A stretch of 64,000 nt of DNA from Candidatus Krumholzibacteriia bacterium (GTDB taxonomy: Bacteria > Krumholzibacteriota > Krumholzibacteriia > G020349025), in contig DASRJW010000150.1 of NCBI GenBank assembly GCA_035649275.1, forward strand, positions 1 through 64,000, written 5' to 3'. Positions 23,764 to 31,983 of this stretch are shown here, piece after piece. Every line of letters begins with the position of its first letter. Within the stretch, counting starts at the first letter, position 1. A model generated the notes under the pieces. It was not told the origin of the DNA and did no database searches. It saw only the letters and a program-made list of their open reading frames with translations. Made by a program: the position numbers and the translations under genes.

Positions 23764-25077
23764 GTGGACCCGAAGCCCTCTCAGCAGGCGCAGCCGCTCG
23801 CCGCGAAGCGCGAGACTTCCCGCCCGAGGGTCGTCATCGTCGGCGGCGGCTTCGGCGGTCTCACCGCCGCCCGCAAGCTGCGGCGCGCCCCGGTCGACCT
23901 GATCCTCGTGGACCGCAGGAACCATCACCTGTTCCAGCCCTTGCTCTATCAGGTGGCGACGGCCGGCCTCTCGCCCGCCGACATCGCCGAACCGCTGCGG
24001 CGCATTCTCCGCCGGCAGAAGAACGCGACGGTGCTCCTGGCGCAGGCGAGCGGCGTTGATCTGCAACGCCGCACCCTGCGTCTGGAGGATGGTGAGCTTG
24101 CCTACGATTTTCTCGTTCTCGCCTGCGGCGCCACGCATTCCTGGTTCGGCCACGACGCCTGGGCCCGGCATGCCCTGGGGTTGAAGACGCTCGAGGATGC
24201 CCTCGAGATCCGCCGTCGCGTTCTCCTGGCCTACGAGCGCGCCGAGCGCACCGACGACGAGGCCGAGCGCGAAGCGCTCATGACCTTCGTCGTCATCGGC
24301 GGCGGCCCGACGGGCGTGGAGATGGCAGGCGCGCTGGCGGAAATCGCCCGGCAGACGCTGCAGAAAGACTTCCGCCGCATCCATCCGGAAACCGCGCGCG
24401 TCCTCCTCGTCGAAGCCGGGCCGCAGGTGCTGAACACTTTCGCTCCCTCCCTTTCCACTCGCGCCGCGCGTTCGCTCCGCAAGATCGGCGTCGAGGTTCT
24501 CGCTGGCACGCCGGTCACCGACATCGAAGACGGCGTGGTGCGCTTGGGCGAGAAGAGCATCCGGGCGGGAAACATCATTTGGGCTGCCGGCGTCCGCGCC
24601 GTGCCCCTCGGCGCCACCCTCGGAGTCCCTCTCGATCGCGCCGGCCGCGTTCTCGTCGAGAAGGACTGCACCGTCCCCGGCCATCCCGAGGTCTACGTCC
24701 TCGGCGACATGGCGCGCCTGGTGGACGCAGCAGGCGTCGAAGTGCCCGGCGTCGCCCAGGGTGCCATCCAGGCGGGCCGGCTCGTAGCGCGCAACATCGT
24801 CCACAGCCTGAGGAACGAAGCGCGCGAGCCGCTCACCTACAAGGATCTCGGGATGTTAGCGACGATCGGCCGTGCCCATGCGGTGGTGCAGCTGGGAAGC
24901 ATACGCTTCGCTGGCTACTTCGCCTGGCTCTTCTGGGCCTTCCTCCACATCGCGCTCCTCATCGGCTTCGACAAGCGCCTCATCGTGATGGTGGAGTGGA
25001 TCTGGGCCTACTTCACCTTCGACCGCGGCGCCCGGCTCATCACGGGTGATCGCCGTGATTCCGATCCGCCGCAATGA
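23764..25077 (+). CDS. ndh: Type II NADH dehydrogenase (NDH-2)
   Basis: A 437-residue single-subunit NADH:quinone oxidoreductase that feeds electrons to the quinone pool without pumping protons. The FAD-binding motif is VVIVGGGFGGLTAARKL, the NADH-binding motif VVIGGGPTGVEMAGAL, and the second FAD motif VYVLGDMARL. The C terminus has the hydrophobic helix region AWLFWAFLHIALLIG used for peripheral membrane attachment. The GTG at 23764 is the first plausible start before the FAD motif; it lacks a Shine-Dalgarno sequence. The electrons can serve NrfHA or oxidases elsewhere. Confidence 0.92.
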   Translation: MDPKPSQQAQPLAAKRETSRPRVVIVGGGFGGLTAARKLRRAPVDLILVDRRNHHLFQPLLYQVATAGLSPADIAEPLRRILRRQKNATVLLAQASGVDLQRRTLRLEDGELAYDFLVLACGATHSWFGHDAWARHALGLKTLEDALEIRRRVLLAYERAERTDDEAEREALMTFVVIGGGPTGVEMAGALAEIARQTLQKDFRRIHPETARVLLVEAGPQVLNTFAPSLSTRAARSLRKIGVEVLAGTPVTDIEDGVVRLGEKSIRAGNIIWAAGVRAVPLGATLGVPLDRAGRVLVEKDCTVPGHPEVYVLGDMARLVDAAGVEVPGVAQGAIQAGRLVARNIVHSLRNEAREPLTYKDLGMLATIGRAHAVVQLGSIRFAGYFAWLFWAFLHIALLIGFDKRLIVMVEWIWAYFTFDRGARLITGDRRDSDPPQ

Positions 25078-25120
25078 CTGTCGGCCCCGTCGACTCGAGA
25101 CAGACGACCCTCTCGGTTGC

Positions 25121-25148
25121 TTGACTGGTTGCACGGAACTCGTATTTT
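25121..25148 (+). promoter_or_regulatory. Promoter of the broken propeller gene
   Basis: TTGACT-N16-TATTTT ends 32 bases before the GTG at 25181. It is one of the best -35/-10 matches I see in the window. Confidence 0.45.
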
Positions 25149-25180
25149 TCGACCGGGGGTCCCTTGGAGAGGCTGCTATC

Positions 25181-25877
25181 GTGAGCCGATGCTGGGTCTC
25201 GGTGCTCTTGTGGCTCGGCGCCGCGAGGGAGGCGCCCGTCCTCGCCCAGAGCTGCGCGGACTATTCCCAGCACCCGGAACCCGTCGGATCCGTGGACACG
25301 CCTGGGGCAAACGCCGTGTCTGTGGCGATCCAAGGCGAGTTCGCTTACTTGGCGACCGTCGCTGGTCTGCGCGTCCTGGACATCCGGAACCCTGTCAAAC
25401 CAGTTCTCGTTGGTTCATTGCCAGGATTTGCCCGGGCCGTTGCCGTCGAGGACACCACGGCCTACCTCACCGGTGACGGTTCACTCCGTGTCGTCGATAT
25501 CCGCGACCCTTCCGCGCCTGCCATCGTGGGAACCGTCTCGACCCCGGCTGAACCTCGCGCGATGGTTGTGGGTTGGGCTACGGGTCTTGCCGTTGCCGGG
25601 GACTTGCTGTGCGTCGCCGCCGGGCCCTTTCTGCACGTGCTCGATGTCCGCGATTCGCTTCGAGTTGGCTGATCCGATTCCTGTGCGCTTGAGCCTGCAC
25701 GACGTCACGGGGAGCGAAGTGGCACGTCTGCTACAAAGGCTCGCCCCCGCGGGCGTGAGTAGCGTCACCTGGGACGGCCGAGACGCAAACGGCAGGCCGG
25801 TGGCCGCCGGCGTGTACTTCGTCCGGCTCGAGTCCCCGGACGGCGTGCGCACACACAAGCTCGTTCTTGCTCGTTGA
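25181..25877 (+). pseudogene. Exported beta-propeller (LVIVD) protein, internally deleted and out of frame
   Basis: The GTG at 25181 has GGAGAGG 8 bases upstream and opens a signal peptide, then LVIVD-type propeller repeats (VAIQGEFAYLATVAGLRVLDI, then TTAYLTGDGSLRVVDI, then a third beginning LLCVAAGPFLHVLDV). This frame stops at 25672. The +1 frame then reads IRFELADPIPVRLSLHDV, WDGRDANGRPV and GVYFVRLES to 25877, a near-complete sorting domain. The fusion point is near 25650-25660: the rest of the propeller and the linker are missing and the frame is shifted. The promoter, start and sorting domain survive, so the loss looks recent. A functional short product is unlikely. Confidence 0.8.
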
Positions 25878-25915
25878 GTTGACCCCTCCTACGGATGCTC
25901 ACGAAAACGCCACCA

Positions 25916-26524
25916 TCACCGGAAGAGGTTCTTGATCGCGGACCAGCTCGGCGCGCGCACCGGCACACCGCCTTCCATCAGCGTGTAGAGGAGCAATGTC
26001 TCCTGTCCGTACCACTCGTACTGCGACCGCACGCCGACCAGGTGGAAGGTGACGCTGCCGGTGCCGATGGCCGGAGCCGTCCACAGGAAGGTGTCCGATG
26101 TGCGCCGAACTTCGGGCGGATAGGCGCGAGCGAAAGCATGCGTGACGCTCGAGGTCGGAGTGGAACAGGGCCCGTTGTGGTAGAGCGCCGAGTCCGTCCA
26201 CGTGAAGACACCAGCCCCACCGAGGTTCGGCGTCCCGGGTACGCCGCGGACGCACTGCAGGAGAAAACCCGGATAGGCAGCGGTGTTGGAGATCTCGACT
26301 GTGTACGTCGCGCCGGGAGAATAGTGGGTGACGGGACCGGTGTCGTCGAAGACGCGGATGACGAAGCCACCCGTCCCAGCTTGCCCGCCGCCCATCTGGT
26401 ACCAGCCAGCGCTCGGATACGAGCAGGTCCCGGCTCCGCTGCTGTAGCCCCAGACGGGCGCGGCTGCAGCCCAAACGATGCTGGCCCAGGCAAAGACGAA
26501 GCGTCGCGGCAGCGGCGAGGGCAT
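25916..26524 (-). CDS. Reeler-like (choice-of-anchor V) secreted protein
   Basis: A 202-residue exported protein. The ATG at 26524 has AAGGAG 6 bases upstream and opens a signal peptide ending near VWGYSSG. The mature part follows the layout of reeler/choice-of-anchor-V domains: a Cys near the N terminus, HYSPGATYTVEI, YPGFLLQC, a second Cys region, VTHAFARAYPP, FLWTAPAIGTGSVTFHLVGV. Such domains are extracellular; their ligands in bacteria are unknown. It starts 29 bases after the flippase-like gene and is probably last in that operon. It lacks the sorting domain seen in other exported proteins here. Confidence 0.75.
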   Translation of the reverse strand: MPSPLPRRFVFAWASIVWAAAAPVWGYSSGAGTCSYPSAGWYQMGGGQAGTGGFVIRVFDDTGPVTHYSPGATYTVEISNTAAYPGFLLQCVRGVPGTPNLGGAGVFTWTDSALYHNGPCSTPTSSVTHAFARAYPPEVRRTSDTFLWTAPAIGTGSVTFHLVGVRSQYEWYGQETLLLYTLMEGGVPVRAPSWSAIKNLFR

Positions 26525-26553
26525 GCCGGGCTCCTTCGTGAGATGAGGCGAGA

Positions 26554-27597
26554 TCATAGCTCCCGGGCGGGGATCTCCTGCATCGGGGAGGACCTGATTT
26601 CGCCGCGCAGCAAGCGCACGTAAAGCAGCAGACTGACCGCGAACGGCAGCAAGTAATAGAGGACTCGGAACAGCATCGACGCGAGCACGGCGCGTTCGTA
26701 GTCGACACCGAGGAGAGCGTAGGTGCCGACCATGGAGCCTTCCTGAACGCCCATGCCGCCTGGGAGCATGGAGAGGAAGCCGAGGGTGACGCCGAGAGCG
26801 AAGCCGGTGAGCAGCACGCCCGGGTGGAGCGCCTCGCCGAGCGCCCTGAAGCAGAAGTCCAGGGCGAGGACGCTCGTCGCCCAGTCGGCGAGCACGAGGA
26901 GCACCGGGAGCACGAGGAGGCGAGGGCGGGCGCGGATGGCATCCATTCCGGCGCCGAGTGTCGCATCCAGATGACGGAGGACGGGCTCGACATCGCGCCG
27001 GAGCAGGCGCCGGGAGGCGGCGCCGACGAACCGCGCTGCCTTGGATCGCGCCGCACGGTGCCCCAGGAGCACGGTGCTGCCCGCGAGAAGGAGAAGCGCG
27101 AGCGCCGAGGCGGCGGCGAGGGACTCCGTCTGAGTGCGCCCGAGAGGGTGGCGGAGCAGGAGATACAGCAACCCGAGTGGCAGGAGCGACATCATCACGA
27201 TGTGGTTGAGATAGGAGTGCACCAGGGAAGCGGCGAGCACGTCCCCCGCCGCGAGGCCGCGGCGGCGCAGGAGAACGAGGCGGAGCGAGTAGCCGGCAGT
27301 TCCCCCGATCGAGAGCAGGTTGTTGAGGGCGAAGGAGATGAAGCCGATCTCGAGCAGATCGCGCCGCGGCAAGCGGATGCCGAAGACACGGTGGATGGCC
27401 GTGTAGCCGCCGCTCAGACAACCATAAGAGAGGGCGGTGCAGAGGACCGCCACGGGCACGTAGATCCAGCGGGCTTGATGCAGCACCTGGGCCGCATCGC
27501 GCGCGTCCATCGACGCCAAGAGGATACCGAGGAGCGCACACACCAGCACCAGGGCCACGCCCTTGCCGCGCCGCGTGCTCTTGCCTTCTTCCTTCAT
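26554..27597 (-). CDS. Flippase-like integral membrane protein (MprF N-domain type, UPF0104)
   Basis: A 347-residue polytopic membrane protein of the lysylphosphatidylglycerol synthase TM-region family, matching the flippase half of MprF. Several helices are visible from residue 13 to 330, with the conserved signatures FISFALNNLLSIGGTAGYSLR and LSMLPGGMGVQEGSMVG. The ATG at 27597 overlaps the stop of the upstream synthase gene as ATGA, so the two are coupled. By family it would translocate aminoacylated phospholipid to the outer leaflet. The longer ORF to 27951 lies within the synthase gene and is not used. Confidence 0.9.
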   Translation of the reverse strand: MKEEGKSTRRGKGVALVLVCALLGILLASMDARDAAQVLHQARWIYVPVAVLCTALSYGCLSGGYTAIHRVFGIRLPRRDLLEIGFISFALNNLLSIGGTAGYSLRLVLLRRRGLAAGDVLAASLVHSYLNHIVMMSLLPLGLLYLLLRHPLGRTQTESLAAASALALLLLAGSTVLLGHRAARSKAARFVGAASRRLLRRDVEPVLRHLDATLGAGMDAIRARPRLLVLPVLLVLADWATSVLALDFCFRALGEALHPGVLLTGFALGVTLGFLSMLPGGMGVQEGSMVGTYALLGVDYERAVLASMLFRVLYYLLPFAVSLLLYVRLLRGEIRSSPMQEIPAREL

Positions 27598-29246
27598 CCC
27601 TCCGTCACCCGCGTCAGCGCCAGTCCCGCGCGCACCAAACCTGCCGGTCCGCCCTCGTAGACGAGGAAACGCTCCTCCCAAGCGGGTTCGAACTTGGCCT
27701 TGTACGCCCGCAATCCTTTGTAAGAGAAGAAGCGGTTCAGCCGCTCGTAGACCTGGTGCACGGCGCGCTCCTCGAGCGGCGCCCCGGGGCGGTCCCCGAC
27801 ACCGGAGAGTGGTGCGAGCCCGAGGCTGAAGCGACGATACCGCGCCGAGAGGGCCAGCAAGACCTCCAGGAAGAGGAAGTCCATGGTCCCGTTGGGCACC
27901 TCCACTCGATGGCGCATGAGGTCGATGGTGCTGTCGCCCTCCGGGTAGCAAGGGATCAGGTTGACGAAACCGAGGCCGCTTCCCGAGCGGTCGCGGACCA
28001 CGAAGAACGGCGTTTGGCTCGTGTGGGCGTGGTCGAAGCGACCGAGGGTGAAGCTACGCTCGCGCCGGCCCGGGAGCGACAGCCACTCGTTGGAGATCCG
28101 TTGCACCTCGTCGAAGAGAACCTCCGGATGCGGCGGCTCGTGTCGCGTCACCTGCAAGCCGAGCGTTTGGGCCCGCCGGCGCACCCGCTGGAAGCCGCTC
28201 GCTTCCTGCGTCCGCGTGATGAACACCTGCAGATCCACCAAGGCTTCTTCGCCCACCTTGAGCTCGTGCATGCCGAGCTGGCGATACAGCGGCAAGGCGT
28301 CGGGCAGCGTCTGATGGAAGGCGAGCTGCCAGCCGTTGTCGGCGCAGAAGCTGGCGAAACGCCGCACCGTTTCCTCCAGCTCGTCGGCCGGACCGGCGGG
28401 ATCGCCCAGGCTGATGGCACACCCGAGCGCGGCTCGATAGGCGATGAACGAACGCCCCGAGGGGGAGAAGTAGAACGATTTGTCCGGCCAGAGCTTGAAG
28501 TGGTCCAGGGCGGACCTCCCGTGCACCGCGAGGATCTCCGCGGCCTGGGCTCGTTCATGCGGCAACGTCCGCAAGCGAAAGGCCAGCGGCCGGAAGAGCG
28601 AGTACACCGCGATGAGCCCGGCCGTGAGACCGAGGAACTGCAGCGAATCCAGGAACCAGCGCGCGTGGCGTGTGTGCGGCACCAAGTCCGGATTCCCCGC
28701 CAGCGAGTACTGGCGCAGGATGCGGATCCAGGCATCGTGGAGACGGAAGTTGATGCCGAAGTCGCGCCGGTCGAGGAGCCAGAACCCCAGCGTGCCGTAG
28801 GCGAGCGCGGCGACCAGGCTGATTACGACGAGCCCCACGCCGCGCGCCACGCTGACAGGCTCGTAGTGCACGGTGAAACGCCGGCGGAACAGGAGGAGGA
28901 GCACGGCGGTGGTGCCGGGGGCGACCGCCAGCGTCGTGTGGTGGCCACGCCCGAGATGGGCCGCGGCGGCCACGACCGAGGCGATCGTCGCCAGCCACCA
29001 GGCCGCTCGCCGCCGCCGCCGCAGGTGATGGGCGAGATACAGGAGCAGGAAGCCGGTGGCCAGGGTGAGGAGCCTGCTCCAGTGGTGCAACCCGAAGGGC
29101 AGGACGGCACCGAGTCGCGGCGACTCCGGCACACGGGTGAACAGCGAGTGCAGGACGCCGAGGGCGCCGTTGGCGAAGGTCGCGCCGGCGACCAGCCAGA
29201 GCGGCCAGTCGCGGCGGGCCACCCGCTGCAGACTCTCGCCTCGCAT
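27594..29246 (-). CDS. Phosphatidylglycerol lysyltransferase (MprF C-domain, DUF2156)
   Basis: A protein of about 550 residues. Hydrophobic helices occupy roughly residues 12-230. The soluble C-terminal part (about 240-550) is the DUF2156/LPG-synthase domain that transfers an amino acid, classically lysine, from aminoacyl-tRNA to phosphatidylglycerol. Recognisable segments are KSFYFSPSGRSFIAYR, AISLGDPAGPADELE, GSGLGFVNLIPCYPEG, TIDLMRHRVEVPNGTMDFLF and FKYK-like FFSYKGLRAYKAKFEP. The start at 29246 is tentative; a GTG at 29288 adds 14 residues. It is coupled to the flippase-like gene downstream and preceded by two receiver-domain genes. The amino acid specificity (Lys or Ala) cannot be read from sequence. 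Confidence 0.9.
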   Translation of the reverse strand: MRGESLQRVARRDWPLWLVAGATFANGALGVLHSLFTRVPESPRLGAVLPFGLHHWSRLLTLATGFLLLYLAHHLRRRRRAAWWLATIASVVAAAAHLGRGHHTTLAVAPGTTAVLLLLFRRRFTVHYEPVSVARGVGLVVISLVAALAYGTLGFWLLDRRDFGINFRLHDAWIRILRQYSLAGNPDLVPHTRHARWFLDSLQFLGLTAGLIAVYSLFRPLAFRLRTLPHERAQAAEILAVHGRSALDHFKLWPDKSFYFSPSGRSFIAYRAALGCAISLGDPAGPADELEETVRRFASFCADNGWQLAFHQTLPDALPLYRQLGMHELKVGEEALVDLQVFITRTQEASGFQRVRRRAQTLGLQVTRHEPPHPEVLFDEVQRISNEWLSLPGRRERSFTLGRFDHAHTSQTPFFVVRDRSGSGLGFVNLIPCYPEGDSTIDLMRHRVEVPNGTMDFLFLEVLLALSARYRRFSLGLAPLSGVGDRPGAPLEERAVHQVYERLNRFFSYKGLRAYKAKFEPAWEERFLVYEGGPAGLVRAGLALTRVTEG

Positions 29247-29333
29247 GGCGATCCGACCCTGCCAGAGCTCGACGCCGGCAGTCGGCACACCAGGAGGCGC
29301 CCCGAGGGTCCGGCAGGAGGCTGGGCCGGAACC

Positions 29334-29783
29334 TCAGCGCCCGTGCGCTGGTCGCGACCACCGGTCGATGAGCGCTTCGAGCTGCTCGGACTCGAAGGGC
29401 TTGTCCAGGACGGCGCAGGCCCCGAAGCGGGGCGCGCGCTGGTGGAGGGTAGGATCGCCGAAGGCCGTGATCAAGATGACAGGGATGGAGCGGCCGCTCT
29501 GCCGCAGGTACTCGATGGCCTGCAGCCCGGTGACCCCCGGCATACGGAGGTCGGTGATCACGAGCTGCGCCGGGGTGGCGTTGCGCTCGCAGTCCTCGAC
29601 CCGCTCCAGGAGTTCGGAGCCGTTGCCCGCCTCGACGACCTCGTAGCCGGCGCGCCGCAGGCTCCACGCGAGCAGCCGCCGCATTTCCAGGTCGTCCTCG
29701 GCGAGCACCAGGCGGGCGCCCGGGGTGAGGAGCGCGGGTTCCGCCCGCGGCCGTGGCGTGACGGACTCCATCACTCGGGACAT
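29334..29783 (-). CDS. Stand-alone receiver-domain protein 1
   Basis: A 149-residue protein that is essentially one CheY-like receiver: acidic pair in RLVLAEDDLEMRR, phospho-acceptor Asp in LVITDLRMPGVTGLQA, conserved Thr in ILITAFGD, Lys in AVLDKPFE. There is no output domain. It overlaps the end of the upstream receiver gene by 13 bases, is closely similar to it, and lies 87 bases before the chosen synthase start. It may act as a phosphate sink or by protein contact. The start at 29783 has GAGG 7 bases upstream; 29771 is an alternative. Confidence 0.9.
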   Translation of the reverse strand: MSRVMESVTPRPRAEPALLTPGARLVLAEDDLEMRRLLAWSLRRAGYEVVEAGNGSELLERVEDCERNATPAQLVITDLRMPGVTGLQAIEYLRQSGRSIPVILITAFGDPTLHQRAPRFGACAVLDKPFESEQLEALIDRWSRPAHGR

Positions 29784-30214
29784 GCGAGGACCTCTTCCAC
29801 GAGACGAGTCAGGACCTCCATGTCGAAGGGCTTGTCGAGCACTGCCGTGGCGCCGAGTCGCCGCGCTTCCGCATGAGTCGGCTCATCACCAAAGGCGGTA
29901 ATGACGAGCAGCGGAGCGCGGCAACCCAGTTCGCGCAGCCATTCGAGGGCCTCGAGTCCCGTGACGCCCGGCATGCGGACGTCGGTGATCACGACGTCCA
30001 CCGGGTCGCCCCGTCGCTCCGAGGTGGCGACCTCTTCGAGGAGCTGCAATCCATTCGGCATGGGCACGACGTCGTGTCCTTGCTTGAGCAATGCGCCGGC
30101 GAGGAGATAGCGCATCTCGTCGTCGTCCTCGGCGAGCAGCACCCGCGCCCGCCGCGAAACGTGCATGCCACGGCGCTCCTTCGCCCGCCGCGGACGGACC
30201 CGCGTCTCTGTCAT
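29771..30214 (-). CDS. Stand-alone receiver-domain protein 2
   Basis: A 147-residue CheY-like receiver with a basic N-terminal tail (TETRVRPRRAKERR). Motifs are RVLLAEDDDEMRYL, VVITDVRMPGVTGLEA, LLVITAFGD and AVLDKPFDME. The ATG at 30214 has GGGAGG 6 bases upstream, which rules out the longer frame to 30502. It is first in a probable five-gene operon that continues with receiver 1, the lysyltransferase, the flippase-like protein and the reeler-like protein, and it is divergent from the AcvB-like hydrolase. The two receivers look like a tandem duplication. Confidence 0.9.
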   Translation of the reverse strand: MTETRVRPRRAKERRGMHVSRRARVLLAEDDDEMRYLLAGALLKQGHDVVPMPNGLQLLEEVATSERRGDPVDVVITDVRMPGVTGLEALEWLRELGCRAPLLVITAFGDEPTHAEARRLGATAVLDKPFDMEVLTRLVEEVLACPE

Positions 30215-30428
30215 GATGCACCTCCCGTGCTGCCCCTCGCGTTGCATGCGACATACCAGCGGCAGGGCAGCGAGAGCGGCGCGCCGCGCGCCCGAGCCCG
30301 TGGCGGTGCGCCCCGCTGCGTCCAAGGAGCGCGAGGGCGGGTGTTTTCTCCGGTCGCGGCGCCTGGGCCCGCGCCGGGTCGAGGAATTCTGCCCCGCGGG
30401 GCAGGACGCCACGGCCGGACCGGGCGGG

Positions 30429-30436
30429 GCTATGAT
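30429..30436 (+). promoter_or_regulatory. GCTATGAT -10 candidate for the acvB-like gene
   Basis: GCTATGAT lies 29 bases before the ATG at 30466, between the divergent receiver operon and the hydrolase. There is no clear -35. Confidence 0.35.
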
Positions 30437-30465
30437 CGGTGTAGCTGAGGTGAAAGAGGGAACCG

Positions 30466-31971
30466 ATGCGGGCTGCGGTTCTATCGGTGCTGTTCTTGGC
30501 AAGCATGGCAGCGGCCTCCGCCGCCAGCGAGGATTCCTTGTCTGTCGGCCGGTTCGGTCGGGTCCACCTCTACCAGCAGTTTCCTTCTCCCGCGCGCGTC
30601 GTGCTCTTCGTCTCCGGGGACGGCGGCTGGAACCAGGGCGTGGTGGACATGGCGCGCGAGCTGGCGGCGTTGGACGCGCTGGTCGCGGGCATCGACATCA
30701 CCCATTACCTGAAGGAGCTGCGGCAGAGCTCCGAGCGTTGCCTCTACCCCGCGGCGGATTTCGAGGCGCTGAGCCAGGCGGTGCAGAAGAGCCGGGGCTT
30801 CGGGCGCTACGTGACGCCGGTGCTCGTGGGCTACTCGTCCGGGGCCACGCTCGTCTACGCGGCGATCGCGCAGGCTCCGCCGGCCGCCTTCCGCGGTGCC
30901 ATCAGCTTGGGCTTCTGCCCCGACCTGGCGGTGACCCACCCGCTGTGCCCGGGTAGTGGGCTCGCCACACGACCGACTCCCCGCGGCACCGGCCTGATCG
31001 TGCTCCCGGACGCAGCTCTCGAGGTGCCGTGGATCGCTCTGCAGGGAACGATCGACCAAGTCTGCGATCCGGAGAGCACGCTCGCTTACGTGAAGAAGGT
31101 GCATGGCGCCGAGGTCGTCATGCTGCCCAAGGTCGGGCACGGCTACTCGGTGCCCAGCCACTGGATGCCCCAGTTCAAGGCGGCATTCGAGCGCCTCTCG
31201 GCCCGTCCTGATCCGTCCGCGGTGGGCATGCGCCTGCAGGTGCCGCCGGCAGCAAGCGGCGCCAGTACAACAGGTGAGCCACCCAAGAGCGCGGTGGCGC
31301 CAGCACCGGTCGCGGCCACGCCCCAGACACTCGCGGCCCCCGAGCTCGAGCATCTGCCGCTCACCGAAGTCGCGCCGCACCCTCCCGAGTCGGATCTTCT
31401 GGCGTTGCATTTGACCGGGGACGGCGGCTACGGCGTCACCGACCACGGGATTGCCACGATGCTCGCGCAGCACGGGACTCCGGTCGTCGTCCTCAACTCG
31501 CTGCACTACTTCTGGAATCCCCGTACGCCGGATGCCATCGCCGCTGACGTCGAGAGCATCCTGCGTCACTATTTGACGGCCTGGAAGAAGGAGCGCGCCA
31601 TCCTCATCGGCTACTCGATGGGCGCCGACGTCCTCCCCTTCGTGGTGGAGCGCCTGCCTGCGGATCTGAAGCGGCGCATCGCCCTCGTCGCCTTTCTCGG
31701 CCTGGGATCGAGCGCCGACTTCGAGCTCCGTGTCTCCGGCTGGCTGGGGGGCGCGCACCGCCCGCCGTCGCTCCCGGTGCGCCCGGAGGTGGAGAAGCTG
31801 CGCGGCCTGCGCATGCTCTGCTTCTATGGCGCCGAGGACGACGATGCACTGTGCAAGGATCTGGATCCCGGTTTGGTGGAGAGCGTGGGCCTCCATGGCG
31901 GACATCGGATCGGCGGCAACTATGGAGCCATCGCCGAGGCGATCTTGCACGAGATCGTCGCCGGGCGTTGA
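30466..31971 (+). CDS. acvB: AcvB/VirJ-family hydrolase, two-domain
   Basis: A 501-residue exported alpha/beta-hydrolase. A signal peptide (to about residue 20) precedes two related VirJ-like domains. The N-terminal one has VVLFVSGDGGWNQGV and the nucleophile motif LVGYSSGATLVY; the C-terminal one has LHLTGDGGYGVTDHG and LIGYSMGADVLPF. A Pro/Ala-rich linker (about 255-300) separates them. In Agrobacterium, AcvB degrades lysyl-phosphatidylglycerol and sits next to its synthase gene (established for that system). Here the same pairing occurs, divergent and 250 bases from the synthesis operon, so the same role is a good inference. The gene ends 12 bases before the convergent regulator. Confidence 0.87.
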   Translation: MRAAVLSVLFLASMAAASAASEDSLSVGRFGRVHLYQQFPSPARVVLFVSGDGGWNQGVVDMARELAALDALVAGIDITHYLKELRQSSERCLYPAADFEALSQAVQKSRGFGRYVTPVLVGYSSGATLVYAAIAQAPPAAFRGAISLGFCPDLAVTHPLCPGSGLATRPTPRGTGLIVLPDAALEVPWIALQGTIDQVCDPESTLAYVKKVHGAEVVMLPKVGHGYSVPSHWMPQFKAAFERLSARPDPSAVGMRLQVPPAASGASTTGEPPKSAVAPAPVAATPQTLAAPELEHLPLTEVAPHPPESDLLALHLTGDGGYGVTDHGIATMLAQHGTPVVVLNSLHYFWNPRTPDAIAADVESILRHYLTAWKKERAILIGYSMGADVLPFVVERLPADLKRRIALVAFLGLGSSADFELRVSGWLGGAHRPPSLPVRPEVEKLRGLRMLCFYGAEDDDALCKDLDPGLVESVGLHGGHRIGGNYGAIAEAILHEIVAGR

Positions 31972-31983
31972 GTCACGGCAGCT

